A model generated the notes under the pieces. The model was not told the DNA's origin. It saw only the letters and a program-made list of their open reading frames with translations, and ran no database searches. This document shows, piece by piece, positions 1 through 8,806 of a stretch of DNA of 64,000 nt. The position numbers were made by a program, and so were the translations under genes. Position 1 is the first letter of the stretch, and each line of letters begins with the position of its first letter. The stretch is from Terriglobales bacterium (GTDB lineage Bacteria > Acidobacteriota > Terriglobia > Terriglobales > Acidobacteriaceae): contig DASRFG010000030.1 of NCBI GenBank assembly GCA_035651655.1, positions 1 to 64,000 on the forward strand, written 5' to 3'.

Positions 1-1320
1 GAAATCGAGACGCCGTTCATGACGCGGTCCACCCCGGAAGGCGCCCGCGATTACCTGGTACCGAGCCGCGTTCAGCCGGGAAATTTCTATGCTCTGCCTC
101 AATCGCCGCAGATTTTCAAGCAGCTTCTGATGGTGAGCGGATATGAGCGTTATTTCCAGATTGTGCGCTGCTTCCGCGATGAAGATTTGCGCGCTGATCG
201 CCAGCCGGAGTTCACGCAGATTGACCTGGAGATGACCTTCCCACAGCCCGACCGTGTGTTTGAAGTAGTTGAGGGATTTCTTACGGCAGCGTTCCGCGCG
301 GCAGGATCGCAGATCAAGACGCCATTTCCACGCATGACCTACGATGAAGCCATCCGGCAGTATGGCAGCGACAAGCCGGACATGCGCTTACCGGCCATGA
401 CAGATGTACGCGATTGTTTCGCGCCCGAGAACCTGCAGACGCTCAACGTCGCCGCTGATCTGCCGATGATGGCGATCCGCATCCCCAGCGTCGGTGAACT
501 GTCGCGTAAAGAACGGGACGAGATCAAGCCCCTGTTCGGTGACCGCAAAGACGCCAAGCTTTTCGAAGACATCAAGCGTCTGGAGAAGTCGTTTCCTGAA
601 GCCGTGGACAAAATCCGTGAGAAGACCGGCGCCGAGCCGGGCGATCTATTGGTGATTGTGGCCGGAAACGGGCCTCCGCCACAGCACCCATCCGAAGGCG
701 GCGTGAAGCCGGAGGTCAAACAGCACGATCATGCGGTTTACACCGCCGCCGGCGCGCTACGCGTCGCCCTGGGACAGAAATATGCTGAGAAGCACGGCGT
801 GTTCAAGCGTGACGATTTCCGCTTTCTCTGGGTCACCGATTTTCCCATGTTCGAGTGGGACGCGGAAGGCAAGCGCTGGGCGGCGGCACACCATCCGTTT
901 ACCTCGCCGCATGAGCGCGACATGGACAAACTGGAATCCGATCCCGGGGCAGTGCGCGCACTCGCCTATGACGTCGTGCTGAACGGGACGGAGCTGGGCT
1001 CAGGCTCGATCCGTATTCACCGGCAGGACATCCAGAAGAAGATCTTTCGCGCGCTAGGCATGACTGAAGAAGAGGCGCGCTCCCGCTTCGGATTTTTTCT
1101 GGAAGCGCTGGAGTATGGCACCCCGCCGCACGGCGGGATCGCGCTTGGGCTTGATCGCATTGTCATGATCCTCGCCGGTGCAGACAGCCTGCGCGAAGTG
1201 ATTCCTTTCCCCAAGACCGCGAAGGCAGTTGACCTGATGGTCGACGCGCCCACTCCGGTGAGCGAGTCGCAATTGCGGGAACTGGGAATTGCGGTGCGAA
1301 AGAAAGCGGCGCCGGAGTAA
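1..1320 (+). CDS. aspS: Aspartyl-tRNA synthetase, C-terminal part
   Basis: This is the 3' end of a class II aspartyl-tRNA synthetase, which charges tRNA-Asp in the cytoplasm. The reading frame is open from base 1, so the start lies upstream of the window; 439 residues remain of the roughly 590 usual for the bacterial enzyme. Visible are the class II motif 2 region (RCFRDEDLRADRQPEFTQID), the bacterial insertion domain in the middle, and motif 3 near the end (GIALGLDRIVM). The bacterial insertion makes this the long bacterial type rather than the short archaeal type. Whether it is discriminating or also charges tRNA-Asn cannot be judged without the N-terminus. It is followed by a palindromic repeat cluster and then mutL. 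Confidence 0.96.
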   Translation, partial: EIETPFMTRSTPEGARDYLVPSRVQPGNFYALPQSPQIFKQLLMVSGYERYFQIVRCFRDEDLRADRQPEFTQIDLEMTFPQPDRVFEVVEGFLTAAFRAAGSQIKTPFPRMTYDEAIRQYGSDKPDMRLPAMTDVRDCFAPENLQTLNVAADLPMMAIRIPSVGELSRKERDEIKPLFGDRKDAKLFEDIKRLEKSFPEAVDKIREKTGAEPGDLLVIVAGNGPPPQHPSEGGVKPEVKQHDHAVYTAAGALRVALGQKYAEKHGVFKRDDFRFLWVTDFPMFEWDAEGKRWAAAHHPFTSPHERDMDKLESDPGAVRALAYDVVLNGTELGSGSIRIHRQDIQKKIFRALGMTEEEARSRFGFFLEALEYGTPPHGGIALGLDRIVMILAGADSLREVIPFPKTAKAVDLMVDAPTPVSESQLRELGIAVRKKAAPE

Positions 1321-1404
1321 GTATTTTTGTTTGGCTTTCAATGGATTTGCCAGATGTGACAGCAGCACAAGGATTTGTGCTCAAACAAACGGTCGGCGCC
1401 ATAT

Positions 1405-1520
1405 TAACTCACGTGGGCACAGGCGCCCTCGCCTGTGCGGCTGAGCGCCAGCTCGGCACGGTCTTCAAACACAATGCTGAGCTTCGCTCAGCCGCCCAGC
1501 CGAGGGCGGCTGGGCCTACG
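1405..1520. repeat. Composite palindromic (REP-like) repeat A
   Basis: This cluster of three hairpins lies between aspS and mutL. The first is GCACAGGCG-CCCT-CGCCTGTGC (1417-1438), the second GCTGAGC-TTC-GCTCAGC (about 1476-1492), and the third GCCCAGCC/GGCTGGGC around a GAGGGC loop (about 1494-1515). The first hairpin recurs near 5650, 23425 and six times in tandem at 58716-59000, so this is one member of a dispersed intergenic family. There is no convincing coding content in the 1321-1609 gap. It may also act as a transcription terminator for aspS. Confidence 0.8.
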
Positions 1521-1609
1521 CATTTCAGGCGGGATGCACTTCCCTTTGGATTTGCTCGCTTTTGATTTAATCTTCCAGCAACAGCTTTTCATCTGCAGCG
1601 AACGAACTC

Positions 1610-3643
1610 ATGGGCAAAATTCACGTTCTCCCGGAGCACGTGGCCAACAAGATCGCGGCCGGCGAGGTGGTGGAGCGGCCTGCGTCAGTGGTCAAGGAAC
1701 TCCTCGAGAATGCATTGGATGCGGGCGCGCGGCGCATCCGGGTGAACATCGAGGCGGGTGGCAAGCGGCTGATTCAAGTGATTGATGATGGCTGCGGCAT
1801 GGTGCGTGATGACGCCATGCTGGCCTTTGAGCGTCATGCGACCTCGAAGATCAAAGATGCCGAGGATCTGCTTTATATAGCAACCCTGGGATTTCGCGGT
1901 GAGGCATTGCCCTCGATTGCATCGGTATCGCGGCTACGGTTAGAGACGCGCGCGCCCGATGATGTCGCCGGCACGCTGATCGAAATCAGTGGTGGGAAGC
2001 TTTTGCGCGTGGAAGAAATGGGGCTGCCGCCCGGCACTTCGATCGCAATCCGCGATCTTTTCTTCAACACGCCGGCGCGCAAGAAGTTTCTGAAGGCAGA
2101 GTCCACGGAGCTCTCGCACATCGCGTCTCTGGTGACGCATTACGCGCTGGCGCACCCGGACAAGCATTTCGAGCTGCACTCGGCGACCAACGCCATGCTG
2201 GTGGCGGCGCCGGTGGCAAGCCACGCGGAACGTATTTATCAGGTGTTCGGCAAGGAGACTCTCGACCAGCTCATCCCGGTTGCCGCAGCCGCGCCGCTGG
2301 CGCGCATCGGATTGCCCCAACCGCCACCCTGGGCGAAAGAGAAGATGGTTGCAGATGAGGACGATGAGCGAAGCGCTGGTCCGGGCGAGATTCGTGTGCA
2401 CGGGTTCGTTTCCAAGCCCGAGATCCAAAAGCTCAACCGCAATTCGATTTTTGTGTTCGTGAACCAGCGGCTGATTCGCGATCGTCTGGTGCAACACGCG
2501 CTCACCGAAGCCTATCGCAACATCCTGCCGCCCACAGTTTTTCCTGTGGTGCTGCTTTTCCTGGAACTGCCACACGCCGAAGTGGACGTTAATGTGCATC
2601 CCTCAAAGACTGAAGTCCGTTTTCGCCAGTCCGCAGTGATGCACGACTTCGTTCGCGACTCGGTGCGCGCGGCGTTGATGAAGGCGCGTCCGGCGCCCCA
2701 GTTTGCAACCGAGATCAGCGCGCGCCCGACGGCCACGCCGTCGCTTTCCGGCAGCAGAACCTGGGGAAGCTCCGCTGCGCCCGCGGAGGCGCCTGTCTCC
2801 GGAGCCTGGCGGGAACTCTACACGCCTCCAGCCGGCGAGTTTGCATTGCGGCCAAATGAACTGCCTCCAGAAACACAGCGGCTTGGTTTTGAGAATGGCT
2901 TCGCCGTGGAAGGCAACGCCGCATTGGCGGTAGCGCGCTTTCCGCGACAGACATTCGGTGGGCCAGTTCCCGCGATGGCTCCCGCGCCGCTGCCTGACAT
3001 GGGCAAAGACACCTGTGCCGGACCGTTACCCGAGGAAAACGTAGGGGACGAGACACTGGCCTCGCTCAGTACCCTGAAACCTCTCGGCCAAATTCGCAAT
3101 TCATTTATTTTGGCGATCAATGAGGATGGCTTGTGGATTGTTGACCAGCACGTAGCGCACGAACGCGTGCTATTCGAAAAGGTTCTGCGCCAGCGCTCCC
3201 TAGCAAAGGTTGAGAGTCAGCGGTTGCTCATGCCGTTGGTCCTCGAACTCACGGCGGGGCAGCAGGCAGTGTTCTCTGAAATCTCCGACGAGCTTACTCG
3301 TAATGGCTTTGAGGTCGAGCCATTCGGCTCGCGAAGTGTCGCAGTGAAGATTGCGCCGGCGGGGATCGATGCCGCCCAAATCGAAAGCATGCTTCACGAG
3401 TTGCTGGAGCAAATTGCGGCCGAAGAGCAGGCCTTGAACCTGGAGAAGGTCTCTCACCGCATTGCGGCATCTATTGCCTGTCATGCCGCCATCAAGGTCA
3501 ACATGCCCTTAGAGCAGAATAAAATGGAGTGGCTGCTGGCTGAACTGGCGAAGACCGATTGTCCCATGACTTGTCCCCACGGCCGCCCGGTCGTCTTGCG
3601 TTATTCTGTAAAAGATATCCAGCGGGCCTTCAAGCGGATCTGA
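1610..3643 (+). CDS. mutL: DNA mismatch repair protein MutL
   Basis: MutL couples mismatch recognition by MutS to strand incision. The N-terminal GHKL ATPase is complete: ELLENALDAG at about residues 30-39, DDGCGM at 59-64 and GFRGEAL just before residue 100. A low-complexity linker (about residues 360-480) leads to the C-terminal dimerisation domain. That domain carries an endonuclease-type metal site, DQHVAHERVLFE near residue 510, plus IACHAAIK and CPHGRP motifs. So this is the nicking form of MutL, as in bacteria without MutH. The length of 677 aa is normal. The ATG start gives a protein beginning MGKIHVLPEHV, the typical MutL start. An AlkZ-related gene follows after 7 bp, suggesting co-transcription. 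Confidence 0.97.
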   Translation: MGKIHVLPEHVANKIAAGEVVERPASVVKELLENALDAGARRIRVNIEAGGKRLIQVIDDGCGMVRDDAMLAFERHATSKIKDAEDLLYIATLGFRGEALPSIASVSRLRLETRAPDDVAGTLIEISGGKLLRVEEMGLPPGTSIAIRDLFFNTPARKKFLKAESTELSHIASLVTHYALAHPDKHFELHSATNAMLVAAPVASHAERIYQVFGKETLDQLIPVAAAAPLARIGLPQPPPWAKEKMVADEDDERSAGPGEIRVHGFVSKPEIQKLNRNSIFVFVNQRLIRDRLVQHALTEAYRNILPPTVFPVVLLFLELPHAEVDVNVHPSKTEVRFRQSAVMHDFVRDSVRAALMKARPAPQFATEISARPTATPSLSGSRTWGSSAAPAEAPVSGAWRELYTPPAGEFALRPNELPPETQRLGFENGFAVEGNAALAVARFPRQTFGGPVPAMAPAPLPDMGKDTCAGPLPEENVGDETLASLSTLKPLGQIRNSFILAINEDGLWIVDQHVAHERVLFEKVLRQRSLAKVESQRLLMPLVLELTAGQQAVFSEISDELTRNGFEVEPFGSRSVAVKIAPAGIDAAQIESMLHELLEQIAAEEQALNLEKVSHRIAASIACHAAIKVNMPLEQNKMEWLLAELAKTDCPMTCPHGRPVVLRYSVKDIQRAFKRI

Positions 3644-3650
3644 CCCAGAG

Positions 3651-4535
3651 ATGACTGACGAAGAATTACAGCAGCTTCGGCGACAAAAATGGCGGATTGC
3701 GGGCAATCCCGCTCGCACCCTTGAGGATGCTGCTCAATTTGTGGAATCGGCGGGGTTTTGCCTCATGTACCCACAGAAACCCATGCCGCTGGCGCCCACC
3801 TTCATGGGAGCATTTGTCGGGTCTGACGATCAGCTGCCCATCGCAAAGAACGCATTTTCCGATCCCCGGGCGCAAGAGGCAACAGAATTGATGGTGCGGC
3901 TGTTGCGGCAGCGCGCGGCTTATGAGGCCAATCTCTTCGGCGAAAATAATTTTCTGATCGCGGCTTCGGTGTTCCCGTATTTCTATGCATTGGTGGGGGA
4001 GCGCAATCCAAAGCTGCGGACCAAGCCGGGTACGCACTCCGAATACTCGCCGCTGGCGCGAGACGCTTTTGAGGTGATCCGGCGTGATGGCCCGATCTCA
4101 AAGCGCAAGTTGTCCCAAAAGCTCGGGGGAGAAGTCTCTCTTGCGGCCTTGGATCACGCATTGGGTGAACTATGGTCGAAGCTTCGGATCGCGCGGGTGG
4201 ACTACGACACTCGGGAGGGAGCCTCCTGGGATGCGCTCTACCGCTGGTCGCCGGAAGCAGTGCGGGAAGGCATTAATCTCTCAGTGGCAGAAGCGCTGTC
4301 CGCGCTCATCTCAAAATATTTGGATTCGGTGATTGCCGCGGAGCCGCAGGAAGTGGAAGAATTTTTTGGTAACTTTGTTCCACGCTCCAAGGTCAAAGAA
4401 TCGCTGAACGCATTGCTGGCGGCACGTGAACTGGAGTTTGTTCGCGTGGGGGACCGGTCCATGGTGCAGGTGGCGCCGCCCAGGGTGAGTGGGCAGCGAG
4501 TTACGGCTGGGGAACGAGCCCGGCACCGGGCATGA
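3651..4535 (+). CDS. AlkZ-related winged-helix protein
   Basis: The 294-residue product resembles the AlkZ/YcaQ-related group of winged-helix proteins (DNA glycosylase relatives). The resemblance lies in an N-terminal segment with GFCLMYPQKPMPL, a mid-protein segment ending FPYFYALVGERNP, and winged-helix-like modules after residue 130. It is shorter than E. coli AlkZ (about 410 aa), and I do not see the QxQ catalytic motif of that enzyme, so glycosylase activity should not be assumed. It lies 7 bp after mutL and overlaps cmk by 4 bp (ATGA), so the three are probably one operon. A DNA repair role is suggested only by family and neighbour. The family call is from recognition of sequence style, not a search. 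Confidence 0.5.
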   Translation: MTDEELQQLRRQKWRIAGNPARTLEDAAQFVESAGFCLMYPQKPMPLAPTFMGAFVGSDDQLPIAKNAFSDPRAQEATELMVRLLRQRAAYEANLFGENNFLIAASVFPYFYALVGERNPKLRTKPGTHSEYSPLARDAFEVIRRDGPISKRKLSQKLGGEVSLAALDHALGELWSKLRIARVDYDTREGASWDALYRWSPEAVREGINLSVAEALSALISKYLDSVIAAEPQEVEEFFGNFVPRSKVKESLNALLAARELEFVRVGDRSMVQVAPPRVSGQRVTAGERARHRA

Positions 4536-5248
4536 ACCGTTTCCCGAGCGGATCCGGTGCAGGCGAGAGCCGCCGCAAGCCTATTATTGCGATTGATGGT
4601 CCAGCGGGAGCAGGGAAGAGTACGATCGCCGCCCGCTTAGCCCGCAAGCTCGATCTTGTGAACTTGGAGAGCGGGGCAATGTACCGCGCCTTGGCGCTAA
4701 AGGCGATCCGCTCGGACGTATCCTTCGATGATGAAGCGGCGCTGCTTGCCCTGGCAAAGAATTCCGACATACGGCTTGAGCCGACGTCCGAGGGCAATCG
4801 TGTTCTGCTCGATGGGGTGGACGTTTCGCGGCGTATCCGGGAACAAGATGTAACCGATGCAGCCTCACGGGTCTCTGTGCATCCGGCAGTGCGGTCCTGG
4901 ATGGTAGCCCGCCAGCGGGAGATGGGCGAGGGTGGCGGGGTGGTCATGGAAGGCCGGGACATTGGCTCCAAAGTATTTCCCGATGCCGATGTTAAGATTT
5001 TTTTGGATGCGCATCCGGAGATCCGACAGAGCCGGCGCATCTTACAAGGTAGCGGCGTAACCCGTGAACAGGCTGAAAAAATGGCGGCAGAGTTGCTTGA
5101 GCGGGACCGCCGGGACCGAACGCGTGCCGCATCTCCCCTTGCGCCCGCGGCGGACGCTGTCATAATTGATTCCAGCGATCTTTCGGTAGACGAAGTAGTT
5201 TCAAGAATTGAAAGGCTGATAACAGAGAAGATGCAGATGCGGGCCTAG
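4532..5248 (+). CDS. cmk: Cytidylate kinase
   Basis: Phosphorylates CMP and dCMP with ATP in pyrimidine nucleotide metabolism. The protein has the P-loop GPAGAGKST at about residues 23-31. It also has an NMP-binding region (LESGAMYRALALKA) and the conserved GRDIG motif in VVMEGRDIGSKVFPDADVKIFLDA. A C-terminal lid region includes RDRRDRTRAASPLAPAADA, and the protein ends in a typical serine/isoleucine-rich helix. The length of 238 aa is slightly above the usual 220-230 because of an N-terminal tail before KPIIAIDGP. The start overlaps the upstream stop by 4 bp, which supports translational coupling. Confidence 0.95.
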   Translation: MNRFPSGSGAGESRRKPIIAIDGPAGAGKSTIAARLARKLDLVNLESGAMYRALALKAIRSDVSFDDEAALLALAKNSDIRLEPTSEGNRVLLDGVDVSRRIREQDVTDAASRVSVHPAVRSWMVARQREMGEGGGVVMEGRDIGSKVFPDADVKIFLDAHPEIRQSRRILQGSGVTREQAEKMAAELLERDRRDRTRAASPLAPAADAVIIDSSDLSVDEVVSRIERLITEKMQMRA

Positions 5249-5293
5249 CATGCAAGTTGGCTACGCCAATTATCAAAAGGGTTGAGGTCGGCC

Positions 5294-5584
5294 ATGCCAA
5301 GAATCATTCGTGAATGCGTGCAAGTTGTGGAACCATTGCCGGGAAACCATACCAAAGTTCTGGTTGAGTCCGACAAAGAATCAGCAGTGTCGGAAACTCA
5401 CTGGAATATTCCCACAGACGCGATTCCCGTCCATCTCCGGCCAACCGGATCACGGTTTGTAGTGGTGTTGGAAGAGCCGTCCGGTCTTCCCGCCAGCACC
5501 GTCGCTCAATTGCAGGGATCGTGGAAGCTCACGATTGTTGAGCTGCCCACCACCGAAGGCAGAGGTAAGAGAGAAGACGCCTGA
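5294..5584 (+). CDS. Small conserved hypothetical protein
   Basis: A 96-residue protein of unknown function, beginning MPRIIRECVQVVEPLPG. I chose the ATG at 5294 because a GAGG Shine-Dalgarno sits 6 bp upstream. A TTG twelve bases earlier (5282) is possible but less likely. There is no signal peptide, membrane segment or cysteine motif. The composition is that of a small soluble beta-rich protein, and valine/glutamate codon use matches the neighbours. It lies 45 bp after cmk on the same strand and could be the last gene of the mutL-cmk run. I do not recognise the family. Confidence 0.55.
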   Translation: MPRIIRECVQVVEPLPGNHTKVLVESDKESAVSETHWNIPTDAIPVHLRPTGSRFVVVLEEPSGLPASTVAQLQGSWKLTIVELPTTEGRGKREDA

Positions 5585-5635
5585 AAGTATGATTTGAAAT
5601 TGAGTGATCGGGTAATTGGAAAGTATTGCGTGAGT

Positions 5636-5716
5636 TGACTCACGTGGGCACAGGCGCCTCGCCTGTGCGGGCGAGCCAAGCTCGCCGAGGGTGGCACGGC
5701 TGCCCCTACGTGAATC
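5636..5716. repeat. Palindromic (REP-like) repeat B
   Basis: A copy of the dispersed family seen at 1405: TGGGCACAGGCG-CCT-CGCCTGTGC. It is followed by a second hairpin, GGCGAGC-CAA-GCTCGCC, and then a GGGTGGCACGGCTGCCC stretch. It fills the gap between the convergent small gene ending at 5584 and the DUF4097 gene ending at 5744. It could serve as a bidirectional terminator. Confidence 0.75.
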
Positions 5717-5743
5717 ACGAAAAGTTGACCGTATCACTTCCTG

Positions 5744-7129
5744 CTAGCCTGCTTTGCGGATTTCGATGGAACCGTAGTCGTTGACGATTTCCACGCGGAC
5801 TCCGTTCGTACCGACCGCACCTGTCGCCGTCGTCTGGTTTCCGGAGCTATTTACCTGCACCTGACTGAAATCGCTTTCAATGTCACCGCTGTGAGTCCGC
5901 GCGTCTATGCTGAAGCTGGCATTGGCCGGGAGCATCACCTGCACGTCGCCTTTAGTGTTAATGATCCGGATGTTCCCCAGAGGAAGTTTGTCGGCATGCA
6001 ATTGGACTGAACCATTGCTGTCCTCCAGGCGAATGTCGCCGGAAACATCTTCAAGGTTCACGTCTTTGGACCTGGTCATGAGCCGCAGCGGACCAGCCAC
6101 TGACTTGGCGTGCAAGTCGCCGGACTGCATGGTGAGTTCGCCATCCAGCCTGGCAAAACCCATCTCGGTGCGAGACGACTTGAAACTGACCGCTCTGGCA
6201 ATTTTCGAGAGGTTAATGTCTCCAAAGTAGTCGCCGGTCATGCTGACTGAGCCGGCAATGTCCGCAATGGTAGCGTCATCCACTCGGCCGTCTACTGTTA
6301 AATCGGCTTTAATTTTTGAGGCATTGATTGACCCTTTGTGAATGACCACCGCGGCGCGACCGCGAAGTTCGCTGATCGCAACGTCGCCATGGGTCACCGC
6401 TACTTTCAACTCCCCGTCGCGTTCGTGCACGGTTACATCTCCATGTTTACTGGCAATGTCAACCGGTGCTTTCCGGGGAATAAAGATCTCCAGGTCGGTG
6501 GAAACGGAATGCTCGCCTGCGCCGGTCGTATTGGCATTTACCGTCATTAGATTGCCGGCAACTGAAATCGTCGGCCGGGTCTGGGAATCGATCTTTTTGG
6601 AGTCCTGTTCGTTATCGGCCGATATGCGTTTGTGCACGACTACCCTGATCTTATTTTCGTCGGATGGGTTAACGGTTACCGCCCCCCGGTCTGAAACGAC
6701 GCGCAGAGTGCCGCCGGGAGGAAAAGTTTGCTCGAGTTGATCGTCGAAGTTGTAACTGTTACCGCCGGCCCAGGGGAAGTGGCTGTCCCCGATGTCCACT
6801 TCATCACCCAGCGCTCTCCAATCCACATGAGAGGCATGGGTGGCAATAAGGCCGGCGAGGATGAGGAACAGCAACAGGAATACTCCCCCAACACCGATGC
6901 CTGACGGACGGGTGGCTTGGCGCTGCGCCTGGTAGTCCTCAAGCAGTTTGATCACGCCCCATACGATGATCAGCACCGGCCAGTAACGCGCAAACCATTC
7001 TCCCAGCGAGCGCCAGGTGATGACGTGCATGTTCCCAAGTAGAAAGATCACTCCGAGCGCAATGAGCACGACCGGGCCGGCGAAAGAGCGCCGGGACCGC
7101 GGAGCCATCACGGGCGCGGGACTAGACAC
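5744..7129 (-). CDS. LiaF/DUF4097-type membrane protein
   Basis: A 461-residue protein with an N-terminal membrane region of the LiaI/LiaF type. The helices are at about residues 17-35, 45-60 and 80-100, with the phrase ARYWPVLIIVWGVIKLL typical of DUF5668-like segments. The C-terminal two thirds is a repetitive beta-helix of the DUF4097 adhesin-like kind, with many short strands of the form GDV-VSEL-GDI. The likely topology is membrane-anchored with the beta-helix on one face. It overlaps the upstream B-box gene by 8 bp and is the last gene of the ECF sigma operon. Proteins of this architecture are linked to envelope-stress sensing, but the role here is inferred from operon context only. Confidence 0.75.
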   Translation of the reverse strand: MSSPAPVMAPRSRRSFAGPVVLIALGVIFLLGNMHVITWRSLGEWFARYWPVLIIVWGVIKLLEDYQAQRQATRPSGIGVGGVFLLLFLILAGLIATHASHVDWRALGDEVDIGDSHFPWAGGNSYNFDDQLEQTFPPGGTLRVVSDRGAVTVNPSDENKIRVVVHKRISADNEQDSKKIDSQTRPTISVAGNLMTVNANTTGAGEHSVSTDLEIFIPRKAPVDIASKHGDVTVHERDGELKVAVTHGDVAISELRGRAAVVIHKGSINASKIKADLTVDGRVDDATIADIAGSVSMTGDYFGDINLSKIARAVSFKSSRTEMGFARLDGELTMQSGDLHAKSVAGPLRLMTRSKDVNLEDVSGDIRLEDSNGSVQLHADKLPLGNIRIINTKGDVQVMLPANASFSIDARTHSGDIESDFSQVQVNSSGNQTTATGAVGTNGVRVEIVNDYGSIEIRKAG

Positions 7130-8051
7130 GGTTTACCTCCTCCGAGGAGGGCTGTTGCTCTGGGGAGGCAGGCGGAGCTGAGTCCCCAGGGGGCAAGGTT
7201 GAACCGCCAGATGTGCCGGAGATGTTGCTCTGAAGAATCTTGACCAGTCCAATAACCAGCAGCAGTATGGGCCAGGTGCGGCTCAAACTTATAACGTTCA
7301 GTTCCTGGAGCAGCAGCAGCACACCGACGGTGAACAGCACGGTGGGCCTCATCAGGCCACGCATACACTGGTCTGGGGTGCTGGGACGAGATCCGCCCGC
7401 ATAGCCGAATCGACGAAGCAACTGCCATACCGCCAGTCCGATAAGAAGTATTGGGAGCCACAGGCGATTGAACAGGGCGAACTCAAACACGCCCAAATTC
7501 GCCAGCAACAAAATGACTCCTAGACCAATGAGGATCAACGCGCCGATCGGAATGTTCGAAGCCCTGATTCCCCGGCCTGAGCCGAATGTTGCGGAGAGGC
7601 CGAAAGGGTCGGGAACCGGTTGCCCGAGCTGCAGGGCTTTTGCGGTGCGATACGCGTCAATGATCTGATATACGTAGAAAAATGCGATGCCGATGCCAAA
7701 CAACCATTCTGGGTGAGCGCTGTTTGCCCCCCACACCAGAAAGGCGAAGATCAGCATTTCGGCCAGCCCTTTCATGTACTGCCCGCAATAAACGGAGGCG
7801 ACCCCAAAAGGAAAGAAACCGGCCAATACCGCGGCCAAACCAGGATTAGGTCCGCTGGAGACGACGACCACTTGTCCGGGAGTCACTGCTCCAGGAGGCG
7901 CGGCCGGCGGTTGAACGTCCTGCAGGCGCTGGGCCAGGCAGTTCTCGCAATAGATCACGCCGTGCACATCGCGCTTGCAAGTGGCGCAAAGAGCCGTTCC
8001 GCAGGTACGGCAGTACGCCACAGCCGGGGTATCGTGGAAGGCGCAGTTCAT
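7122..8051 (-). CDS. B-box zinc-finger multi-TM protein
   Basis: A 309-residue protein. The N-terminal roughly 45 residues form a Cys/His-rich B-box-like zinc site (NCAFHDTP, YCRTCG, LCATCKRDVHG, YCENC). This is followed by five or more hydrophobic segments, including two copies of a LiaF-like module (GALILIGLGVILLLANLGVF and TVLFTVGVLLLLQELNVI). The segment between them resembles the TM2/DUF5683-like segments seen in bacterial membrane proteins. It overlaps both neighbours by a few bases (8048-8051 and 7122-7129), so it is translated in one operon with the sigma/anti-sigma pair. It is probably an inner-membrane protein with the zinc site in the cytoplasm; the function is unknown. Confidence 0.7.
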   Translation of the reverse strand: MNCAFHDTPAVAYCRTCGTALCATCKRDVHGVIYCENCLAQRLQDVQPPAAPPGAVTPGQVVVVSSGPNPGLAAVLAGFFPFGVASVYCGQYMKGLAEMLIFAFLVWGANSAHPEWLFGIGIAFFYVYQIIDAYRTAKALQLGQPVPDPFGLSATFGSGRGIRASNIPIGALILIGLGVILLLANLGVFEFALFNRLWLPILLIGLAVWQLLRRFGYAGGSRPSTPDQCMRGLMRPTVLFTVGVLLLLQELNVISLSRTWPILLLVIGLVKILQSNISGTSGGSTLPPGDSAPPASPEQQPSSEEVNRV

Positions 8052-8806
8052 GCTTGCCTCCTCGATCCGATCACCGGCGCGGCCAGAGCAAGGTTCAGGT
8101 GCTCCAACGGAGAAGACGCCAGCACGGGGTGGGTATCATAAGTGCTGTAATTCTGGTTCTGGTGATGATCGGGAGTCTGAGTCGTATCGTTCTTTCGGTT
8201 TTTCTCCTTGGCAGGCTCCGAAGTTTCCTCTGGACCGGTGAGGCGCTTCAGTTCGCGGACCCGGGATTCAATCTCATAGACGAAGCGGATATTGTCGTAA
8301 TACTTCACCGCCCTGGCGGAAGTCTCGTAATAAGCGCGCCGCACTGCGCTGGGGCGCAGGTCCACGTTTCGCACGCTGCTGAGTTTCACCCCGGCGACGT
8401 TCAGGCCGATGGCAAACGAGAAGAAGACCATGGCGAACGACATCGCGAAGCGGGGCTGGCTTACCGTGCCCCAGGCCGGCCGCAGCACTGAAGTGAGCCA
8501 ACCGCGAGCTCTCTCCGCCAGCGAAGTTTCTGCCGGCCCGACGACGGAGGCGCGAGTTTCCACTCCCGTGGTTGCAGCGAGGATGTTGTGGACCAGGTTC
8601 GCGGGTGGCTCGACTTCCACTACCGACTTGAGCCAGCGCATGCCTGCCTCAGCCTCGAGGAAGAGCGGGCCGCACGCCGGGCAGGCCGTGCTGTGGACCT
8701 TAAATCTCTCTAGCGTAGCTCCACTGAGAGTGCTGTCCAAGGCCTCGGAGAGCAGGGCCTCAAACTCTGCGCAATGCATTCCGGACTGGGTTTCGCCTGC
8801 CATCAA
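8048..8806 (-). CDS. Anti-sigma factor, zinc-finger (zf-HC2) type
   Basis: This 252-residue protein is the probable antagonist of the ECF sigma factor encoded just upstream. The N-terminus has the zinc anti-sigma signature: a cysteine in MHCAEFEALLSEALD and the HxxxCxxC element HSTACPAC at about residues 37-44. A single membrane helix follows (about residues 118-138, FAMVFFSFAIGLNVAG), then a charged C-terminal tail outside the zinc domain with KEKNRKN and His/Gln/Asn-rich stretches. The start codon overlaps the sigma gene stop (ATGA), the classical arrangement for co-regulated sigma/anti-sigma pairs. The C-terminal part has no recognisable sensor fold. Confidence 0.82.
   Translation of the reverse strand: MMAGETQSGMHCAEFEALLSEALDSTLSGATLERFKVHSTACPACGPLFLEAEAGMRWLKSVVEVEPPANLVHNILAATTGVETRASVVGPAETSLAERARGWLTSVLRPAWGTVSQPRFAMSFAMVFFSFAIGLNVAGVKLSSVRNVDLRPSAVRRAYYETSARAVKYYDNIRFVYEIESRVRELKRLTGPEETSEPAKEKNRKNDTTQTPDHHQNQNYSTYDTHPVLASSPLEHLNLALAAPVIGSRRQA

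Noticed and set aside
4501-5163. 220-residue antisense frame over cmk
   Set aside because: Serine/arginine-rich shadow of the real kinase frame.
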